Source: Streptococcus mitis
Lineage (GTDB): Bacteria > Bacillota > Bacilli > Lactobacillales > Streptococcaceae
NCBI GenBank assembly: GCA_001560895.1
Contig: CP014326.1
Span: forward strand, 322,001 to 386,000
DNA: 64,000 bases
Direction of reading: 5' to 3'
Shown piece after piece: positions 59,054 to 64,000 of the stretch. Every line of letters begins with the position of its first letter. Position 1 is the first letter of the stretch. The notes below the pieces were generated by a model. The model made no database searches, was not told the DNA's origin, and was given only the letters and a program-made list of their open reading frames with translations. Both the position numbers and the translations under genes were made by a program.

Positions 59054-59791
59054 ATGAGAATATTTGTTTTAGAAGATGATTTTTCCCAACAAGCTAGAAT
59101 TGAAACGACCATTAAGAAACTCTTGAAGGAACATCATATCATTCCTAGCTCTTTTGAGGTCTTTGGCAAGCCAGACCAGCTACTGGCAGAGGTGCATGAG
59201 AAGGGCGCCCATCAGCTATTCTTTTTGGATATTGAGATTCGAAATGAGGAGATGAAGGGGCTGGAAGTGGCTAGAAAGATTCGGGATCGGGATCCCTATG
59301 CTCTCATCGTCTTTGTGACGACTCACTCGGAGTTTATGCCCCTGTCCTTTCGCTACCAAGTGTCTGCTTTGGACTACATTGATAAGGCACTTTCGGCAGA
59401 GGAGTTTGAATCTCGTATCGAGACAGCCCTCCTCTATGGCAATGGTCAAGACAGTAAAAGTCTAGCTGAAGATTGCTTTTACTTTAAATCAAAATTTGCC
59501 CAATTCCAGTATCCTTTTAAAGAGGTTTACTATCTAGAAACGTCGCCCAGAGCCCATCGTGTTATTCTTTATACCAAGACAGACAGGCTGGAGTTTACAG
59601 CGAGTTTAGAGGATGTTTTCAAGCAGGAGCCTCGTCTTTTGCAGTGCCATCGCTCTTTTCTCATCAATCCTGCCAATGTAGTTCGTTTGGATAAGAAAGA
59701 AAAACTCCTTTTCTTTCCAAATGGAGGAAGCTGTATGATCGCGCGTTATAAGGTCAGGGAAGTGTCTGAAGCGATCAATAACTTACACTGA
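59054..59791 (+). CDS. blpR: LytTR response regulator BlpR
   Basis: A 245-residue AgrA/ComE-type regulator: an N-terminal receiver domain with acidic LEDD near residue 8, phospho-acceptor Asp59 in FFLDIEI and Lys in the later YIDKALS, then a C-terminal LytTR DNA-binding domain (from about residue 145; CHRSFLINPANV). It would bind direct repeats and turn on bacteriocin genes when BlpH senses a peptide pheromone. BlpR is preferred over ComE because of the blpT/ecsB neighbourhood. The Shine-Dalgarno is AAGGAGAG. blpH follows after 13 bases. Confidence 0.88.
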   Translation: MRIFVLEDDFSQQARIETTIKKLLKEHHIIPSSFEVFGKPDQLLAEVHEKGAHQLFFLDIEIRNEEMKGLEVARKIRDRDPYALIVFVTTHSEFMPLSFRYQVSALDYIDKALSAEEFESRIETALLYGNGQDSKSLAEDCFYFKSKFAQFQYPFKEVYYLETSPRAHRVILYTKTDRLEFTASLEDVFKQEPRLLQCHRSFLINPANVVRLDKKEKLLFFPNGGSCMIARYKVREVSEAINNLH

Positions 59792-59804
59792 GCTAGGAGA
59801 GTTT

Positions 59805-61154
59805 ATGAACATTGTTTGGATATTGTTGTATACACTTGTTACTCATGGGCTAGAAATTGTCATTTTCTTTAAGGTGGATGGAATTGGTCTCACTTTTGAG
59901 AGGATTTTTAAGGCCTTTCTTTTTAAGATACTGTTGGCCTTTGTTTTTTTAATGATTGGCTATATGGTAGGAGATAATTACCTATTTTATTTTATGGCAC
60001 CCTTGTATGGCATAGGCTTGTCTTTCTTACTGTTAAGAGGGCTTCCTAAAAAACTCCTCTTCTTTTATGGTCTCTTTCCAATGATATTGGTGAATCTCTT
60101 TTATAGAGGGGTCTACTATTTTGTGCTTCCATTTTGGAGACAAGAAATTGTAGATAAAGATAGCAATCCTATCTTTTTATTGATGACGATATTCGTTTGC
60201 TTCATAGTTTTAGTCTTTTTGAAATGGTTGGACTATGATTTCACTAACTTGAGAAAGGAGATTCTAGATAAAGGTTTTCAAAAGTCCCTGACTAAGATTA
60301 ACTGGATAATGGGGGCTTACTATCTAGTGATGCAAAGTCTGTCTTTCTTTGAATATGAACAAGGTATTCAATCAACGACTGTTCGCCATCTGATCCTAGT
60401 GTTTTACTTGCTCTTTTTTATGGGGATAATCAAGAAGCTGGATACCTATTTGAAGGACAAACTCCATGAGAGACTGGACCAAGAACAGGCCTTGCGTTAC
60501 AGAGATATGGAACGCTATAGTCGGCATATAGAGGAACTTTACAAGGAAGTACGGAGTTTTCGCCATGACTATACCAACCTCTTAACCAGCTTACGTTTGG
60601 GCATTGAAGAGGAGGATATGGAGCAGATAAAAGAGGTCTACGACTCCGTCTTAAAGGATTCTAGTGAAAAATTGCAGGACAATAAATATGACCTTGGACG
60701 ATTGGTGAATATTCGTGATAAAGCCCTCAAAAGTCTCCTCGCGGGAAAATTTCTAAAAGCCAGAGATAAGGACATTGTCTTTAATGTCGAAGTTCCTGAG
60801 GAGATTCAGGTAGAGGGGATGAGCCTACTTGATTTTCTAACCATTGTGTCTATCCTTTGTGACAATGCTATTGAAGCCAGTGCAGAGGCTAGTCAACCTC
60901 ACGTTTCAATCGCCTTTTTCAAAAATGGAGCACAGGAGACCTTTATCATCGAAAATTCTATCAAAGAAGAGGAGATAGATATTTCTGAAATCTTCTCCTT
61001 TGGAGCCAGTTCTAAAGGGGAGGAGAGAGGAGTTGGTCTCTATACCGTTATGAAAATTGTGGAAAGTCATCCCAATACCAGTCTCAATACCACCTGTCAA
61101 AATCAAGTCTTTCGTCAGGTTTTAACAGTTCACTTGTTGCCGGTTGGTCATTAG
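59805..61154 (+). CDS. blpH: Peptide-pheromone sensor histidine kinase BlpH
   Basis: A 449-residue HPK10-type kinase: six or seven N-terminal membrane helices (to about residue 215) that bind the peptide, then the dimerisation/phospho-acceptor region with His254 in SFRHDYTNLL, the N box LTIVSILCDNAIEAS and the G box GVGLYTVMK. There is no separate HAMP or PAS domain. Full length, with no lesion. Specificity normally resides in the membrane part and matches the cognate BlpC, which I do not find nearby. Confidence 0.88.
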   Translation: MNIVWILLYTLVTHGLEIVIFFKVDGIGLTFERIFKAFLFKILLAFVFLMIGYMVGDNYLFYFMAPLYGIGLSFLLLRGLPKKLLFFYGLFPMILVNLFYRGVYYFVLPFWRQEIVDKDSNPIFLLMTIFVCFIVLVFLKWLDYDFTNLRKEILDKGFQKSLTKINWIMGAYYLVMQSLSFFEYEQGIQSTTVRHLILVFYLLFFMGIIKKLDTYLKDKLHERLDQEQALRYRDMERYSRHIEELYKEVRSFRHDYTNLLTSLRLGIEEEDMEQIKEVYDSVLKDSSEKLQDNKYDLGRLVNIRDKALKSLLAGKFLKARDKDIVFNVEVPEEIQVEGMSLLDFLTIVSILCDNAIEASAEASQPHVSIAFFKNGAQETFIIENSIKEEEIDISEIFSFGASSKGEERGVGLYTVMKIVESHPNTSLNTTCQNQVFRQVLTVHLLPVGH

Positions 61155-61242
61155 AAAATTTGTGAAAAAATTGGCAGAAGTTGACAGATAAGTTTTGTCT
61201 TTATCTGGTTTGATTTTTACCAGAGTATGTGAGGTATATTAA

Positions 61243-61599
61243 ATGAATAAGAAATCCTTTTTTATCATCTGCTCTACGTTGATCATAGCATCAAATCTTC
61301 TCATGCTTTCCGTGGTGAACAAGGGAGAAGAAACAGGGAGCAACCTGTTTGTGATTGCTATAGCCTGTGTTATGCTACCAGCCTTTTTATATGCAGTTGA
61401 AAACAGACTTACTTCAATGGTAAGAGTAGAATCAATACTCCTGATTCAGTTGACAGTTATATCCCTACTCCGTCTTATCAATAGAATAGGGAGTACGCCT
61501 GAAATCCTCAACATTATCATTACCCTTATCGCTTTGGCAAGTGGGACAGCTGCTATCCTTGTTGCGATCATGAGAATATATGAGAACATACGGAAGTGA
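61243..61599 (+). CDS. Small membrane protein of unknown function
   Basis: A 118-residue protein with four predicted membrane helices (about 5-25, 34-53, 60-80, 90-112) and short loops. Not recognised. It lies 88 bases after blpH on the same strand, before a terminator, so it is probably the last gene of the blpRH transcript. In pneumococci this place is taken by blpC and the exporter genes on the other strand. Confidence 0.65.
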   Translation: MNKKSFFIICSTLIIASNLLMLSVVNKGEETGSNLFVIAIACVMLPAFLYAVENRLTSMVRVESILLIQLTVISLLRLINRIGSTPEILNIIITLIALASGTAAILVAIMRIYENIRK

Positions 61600-61650
61600 G
61601 GGTGAGTAGTTTTCTATTTTGTATTTTCACATTGTCAAGTTTCCCCCAGG

Positions 61651-61679
61651 GCAAGTATGTTTTTCATGCTTGCTTTTTA
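61651..61679 (+). terminator. Terminator after the blpRH unit
   Basis: A 9-bp GCAAGTATG/CATGCTTGC stem (one G-U) with a T-rich loop and five T, separating the regulators from the bacteriocin region. Confidence 0.8.
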
Positions 61680-61688
61680 AATTTTTTA

Positions 61689-61755
61689 ACAATTCAAGAG
61701 GTTTTGATGACCATTTATGATTTGAGTGATCCAAGAATAAAACGAGTGCTATACT
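61689..61755 (+). promoter_or_regulatory. Candidate BlpR-dependent promoter
   Basis: Two 10-bp half-sites in direct orientation, ACAATTCAAG (61689-61698) and ACCATTTATG (61710-61719), start exactly 21 bp apart, two helical turns, as in ComE/BlpR-type sites. Thirty-one bases on is TGC followed by TATACT (61750-61755), an extended -10 without a normal -35, typical of an activator-dependent promoter. It would drive the immunity/bacteriocin genes that follow. Half-site resemblance was judged from memory of blp promoters. Confidence 0.65.
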
Positions 61756-61877
61756 AGCAGTGTAAAGATTGAAGCAGGAAGTGTGATAAAACACAAGTTA
61801 AGGAAGCGGGGGCTTCGTTCGTGGAAGTAGTAAATTAGAAAAAATATCTTATTAATGAGTTGAAAAAAGGACAAACT

Positions 61878-62545
61878 ATGAAAAAACGATTTCTATCTTT
61901 AAAAAAATAATTACTTGTTTTTTACTTACTTTTGCTATTCAAGTTGTACCATTAACTGTTGTGAGACGATTTTATGACGGAGTGATGGGAGATGTGTTCA
62001 GTGTTGGTGCCTTCTTTCTATCTTTCTTTATATGCTTAACCATTCTTGTATATCTTATTAAGAGATGGGGTGATGAGACTACTTTAGATTGCTTGCTAAT
62101 CAAATGGGTAGAATTGAAATGGATTGTTCTTGCTTATCTGGCTAATCTGGTTTTAGTAGTTGGTTTTATATTTTTCATGACCGTTCTTGGAAAAGTCCAT
62201 GATAATACAAGTTCTTTAAGCTTTTTTCAACATTTGGAAACAAGTGGTTTCTTGTACATAGTTCTATTCTGGTTGTCAACTACTTTCACTCAACCTCTTT
62301 TGGAGGAGATACTCTTTAGAGGAATCATTTTAGGAAGTTTAGAAAAATATTCTCCCATAGTTGCTATTATCCTTTCGGCTGTTCTTTTTGGATTTGCTCA
62401 TGACGGAGAAATGCTCTCTCAGCATCTAGTGTCAGGAATTGTATTAGGAATTCTCTATATAAAGCGGAGAAATCTATAGTCCTGTGTAGTTGTACATGGT
62501 TTGATGAATGCTACTGTCACCTGTCTCTTTTTTCTGGCTACTTAG
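61878..62545 (+). pseudogene. CPBP-family (Abi) membrane protease, broken by a frameshift and a stop
   Basis: The gene starts at ATG 61878 as MKKRFLSLKK and then hits TAA at 61908. Adding one A to the A7 run at 61901-61907 restores a frame that continues IITCFLLTFAIQ into the long ORF. That frame is cut again by TAG at 62477-62479 (TGG would encode Trp), after which VHGLMNATVTCLFFLAT runs to 62545. The CPBP motifs are all there: EEILFRG, GFAHDG and the HGLMN that lies beyond the stop. Such proteins in blp clusters act in bacteriocin immunity or processing. Translation from GTG 61961 would give a protein lacking the last motif. Confidence 0.8.
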
Positions 62546-62605
62546 GTTTTGAACCGGTGAGTTTGTGTAGTTCTTTGTCTAATAATATATGAAGGGAGCA
62601 AAGAA

Positions 62606-63010
62606 ATGAAAACTTTTCTTGCTAAAAAACGGAACATCTTCCTTGCGAGATTGTTCTTAGGTCAGTTGCCTTTACTTGTCTCTACTTATCTATTTCTATC
62701 TCGTCAGTTTTTAAATTTTTCCTTAGTTTTCCAATTTCTCTTAGTGGTTATTAACTTAGCTTCCATTTTGCTCACTGTTTACCTCACTAGGGAAATGAGA
62801 ATAAGAGAGTTTGAAGATGATGATTTGGTTAGTCCTAGAACCAATCAATTCATGTATATCGGCTTGACAGGTTTTATGTCCATTATCTGTTTGTATAGAG
62901 GTATCACAGCAGGAGAATTCTACCAACAACTTATTGCTTATATAGGCGCTATTCTCTGCTTGCTTATTATGCTTCTGCTCATTTGGGGCTTGAAGTATTA
63001 TAAAAAGTAG
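62606..63010 (+). CDS. Blp-region membrane protein, copy 1 (putative immunity)
   Basis: A 134-residue protein with four membrane helices and a short acidic cytoplasmic segment (REFEDDDLVSPRTNQ). It resembles the small multi-helix immunity-type proteins of pneumococcal blp regions in size and layout. I do not assign a specific Blp name. The Shine-Dalgarno is GAAGGGAG. A near-identical second copy starts at 63713, on the other side of the bacteriocin gene. Confidence 0.72.
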   Translation: MKTFLAKKRNIFLARLFLGQLPLLVSTYLFLSRQFLNFSLVFQFLLVVINLASILLTVYLTREMRIREFEDDDLVSPRTNQFMYIGLTGFMSIICLYRGITAGEFYQQLIAYIGAILCLLIMLLLIWGLKYYKK

Positions 63011-63120
63011 AGGCTAATGCAGTTTTTGCAATTTAAGATTAGGATGAAAAAAATTAATAAACAGTAATACTAAACTTGTCAAAGTTGCAACAAAACAAAA
63101 ACAAAAAAGTAGTATTCGTT

Positions 63121-63348
63121 ATGAATACAAAAACGATGTCACAATTTGAAATTATGGATACTGATATGCTTGCTTGCGTTGAAGGTGGTTTTGGAGGTTG
63201 GGGAGATCTGCTTTCTGCTTTATTGGGTGGGCTAGCACCTTCTCCAACTTTGGATCAATTAAATGGTAAGTGGGCTATTATACATTTTTCAAAACCATGT
63301 GGTCCATATGGTATAGGGGGAACTCCAAACTCATGTAATGGTATTTAA
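63121..63348 (+). CDS. Double-glycine-leader bacteriocin-like peptide
   Basis: 75 residues. The leader MNTKTMSQFEIMDTDMLACV ends EGG and matches the Blp leader pattern cleaved by a BlpA-type peptidase exporter. The predicted mature peptide has 52 residues: a glycine/leucine-rich start (FGGWGDLLSALLGG) and a C-terminal CGPYGIGGTPNSCNGI with two cysteines that could form a disulphide loop. That C-terminal half is unlike the GxxxG-rich Blp peptides I know. ATG 63121 is chosen as the leader start; the in-frame extension to 63076 adds only Lys/Asn codons. The Shine-Dalgarno is poor (AGTAG where AGGAG would be expected). Confidence 0.8.
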   Translation: MNTKTMSQFEIMDTDMLACVEGGFGGWGDLLSALLGGLAPSPTLDQLNGKWAIIHFSKPCGPYGIGGTPNSCNGI

Positions 63349-63362
63349 AAAGGATTGAAGCT

Positions 63363-63684
63363 ATGAAGGCAAAATATGGGAATCAAATTGTTGATGTTTG
63401 GGAAAATTGGTCAAGCAACTCCTAAACCAAGTTGGGTAGAGGAAGCTTTTCAAAAAAATTATATGGTTTGGTTGGATAATCATGTGCGCATTCTAATGGC
63501 AGGTCTCAACACTTCTCTCGCAACGAATATCAAGTTTGGTCTAGTTGGAACAGTTGGAGGAGGATTCGCTGGTTATGGAATGTATGTTCTTGGTTATCCA
63601 GGTGATTATATAGATATCACAAATCATAGAGTTGTTTCTGCTAAAACATTTCACAAAAGTTATCAAATTTTAGAAAATGATTAG
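63363..63684 (+). pseudogene. Small blp-region gene with an internal frameshift
   Basis: ATG 63363, with AAGGA upstream, encodes MKAKYGNQIVDVWENWSSN and stops at 63423. The +1 frame then carries PKPSWVEEAFQKNYMVWLDN and a glycine-rich hydrophobic segment (VGTVGGGFAGYGMYVLG), ending EILEND-like at 63684. Removing one base near 63420 joins the two into one product of about 106 residues. The second frame alone can be read from ATG 63376 as 102 residues, but that start has no Shine-Dalgarno. Not recognised; position suggests a bacteriocin partner or immunity gene. Confidence 0.55.
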
Positions 63685-63712
63685 ATATCATTTAATTGTA
63701 ATGGAGAAAGCA

Positions 63713-64000
63713 ATGAAAAAAATATTTAAAAAAAAACGGAACATCTTCCTTGCGAGATTGTTCCTAGGTCAGTTGCCCTTACTTGTCTCTACTTATCTAT
63801 TTCTATCTCGTCAGTTTTTAAATTTTTCCTTGATTTTCCAATTTCTTTTAGTGGTTATTAACTTGGCTTCTATTTTGGTCACTGTTTACCTCACTAGGGA
63901 AATGAGGATAAGAGAGTTTGAAGATGATGATTTGGTTAGTCCTAGAACCAATCAACTCATGTATATCGGCTTGACAGGCTTTATGTCTATTATTTGTTTG
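63713..64000 (+). CDS. Blp-region membrane protein, copy 2 (3' end outside window)
   Basis: Starts MKKIFKKKRNIFLARLFLGQ with a GGAGAAAG Shine-Dalgarno and stays open to the window edge. From codon 8 on it is almost the same as copy 1 (62606-63010) at both DNA and protein level; only about ten to fifteen base differences are visible over 265 bp, mostly silent. The first codons differ, so the duplication joint is near codon 7. Confidence 0.8.
   Translation, partial: MKKIFKKKRNIFLARLFLGQLPLLVSTYLFLSRQFLNFSLIFQFLLVVINLASILVTVYLTREMRIREFEDDDLVSPRTNQLMYIGLTGFMSIICL

Noticed and set aside
59054..61154. ComE/ComD competence system
   Set aside because: The proteins are of that superfamily, but the ecsAB-blpT neighbourhood and the following bacteriocin region fit BlpR/BlpH; no comC or tRNA gene neighbours are seen.
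61155..61690. A minus-strand blpC pheromone gene
   Set aside because: I looked for a short minus-strand ORF with a double-glycine leader in this gap and found none; the region holds a plus-strand membrane-protein gene and a terminator.

Overview
The window looks like chromosomal DNA of a Mitis-group Streptococcus, most likely S. mitis or a close relative of S. pneumoniae. Three lines of evidence point there: the ami oligopeptide-transport operon, the blpT-blpRH bacteriocin regulators and the ecsAB/HIT/dnaJ neighbourhood; four BOX-type interspersed repeats; and three very large surface proteins with YSIRK signal peptides and LPXTG anchors. Several gene blocks that I remember as lying far apart in S. 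pneumoniae reference genomes are joined here, and the accessory genes differ, so this is probably not a typical pneumococcus. No rRNA, tRNA, CRISPR array or intact insertion sequence was found.

Layout. 1-6.0 kb: ami operon (amiA cut by the window start, then amiC, D, E, F). 6.1-9.3 kb: a trpXYZ-type amino-acid ABC transporter, preceded by what looks like a leader-peptide attenuator whose short peptide is rich in Phe and Tyr. 9.6-14.7 kb (minus strand): a cell-wall-anchored GH95 alpha-L-fucosidase with its own promoter and a candidate CcpA site. 15-21.1 kb: a housekeeping run of mostly touching or overlapping genes (yneF, murI, RdgB-like, phosphodiesterase, CBS protein, XerD-like, scpA, scpB, rluB, yidD). 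21.2-25.7 kb: galE, pepA, a small immunity-like gene and a Na/Pi cotransporter. 26-31 kb: a cell-wall-anchored GH85 endo-beta-N-acetylglucosaminidase, which with the fucosidase would trim host glycans. 31-34.7 kb: pgk, a membrane protein and glnRA with a GlnR box. 35.6-48.1 kb: a giant 4171-residue surface protein with 32 near-identical 69-residue repeats, preceded by a 60-bp perfect palindrome containing (TA)14. 48.2-50 kb: an IS630 remnant and a PadR/DUF2812 operon. 50-55.5 kb: the heat-shock cluster hrcA-grpE-dnaK-dnaJ with two CIRCE operators. 55.8-58.8 kb: a small membrane-anchored protein, HIT protein, ecsAB and blpT. 59-64 kb: the blpRH two-component system and a bacteriocin region.

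The bacteriocin region is the most unsettled part. BlpR and BlpH look intact, but no pheromone gene (blpC), exporter (blpAB) or blpS is seen beside them. A direct-repeat promoter that could be a BlpR target leads into a CPBP-protease gene with two lesions, two near-identical membrane-protein genes flanking a double-glycine-leader peptide with an unfamiliar two-cysteine C terminus, and a frameshifted small gene. It reads as a duplicated and partly decayed bacteriocin/immunity cassette.

Odd features most worth following up: the Phe/Tyr leader attenuator before trpXYZ; the giant repeat protein, whose synonymous markers show an 11-repeat block present twice; the (TA)14 palindrome upstream of it; and a pair of related hairpins in the grpE-dnaK and dnaK-dnaJ spacers that share a loop but have different stems.
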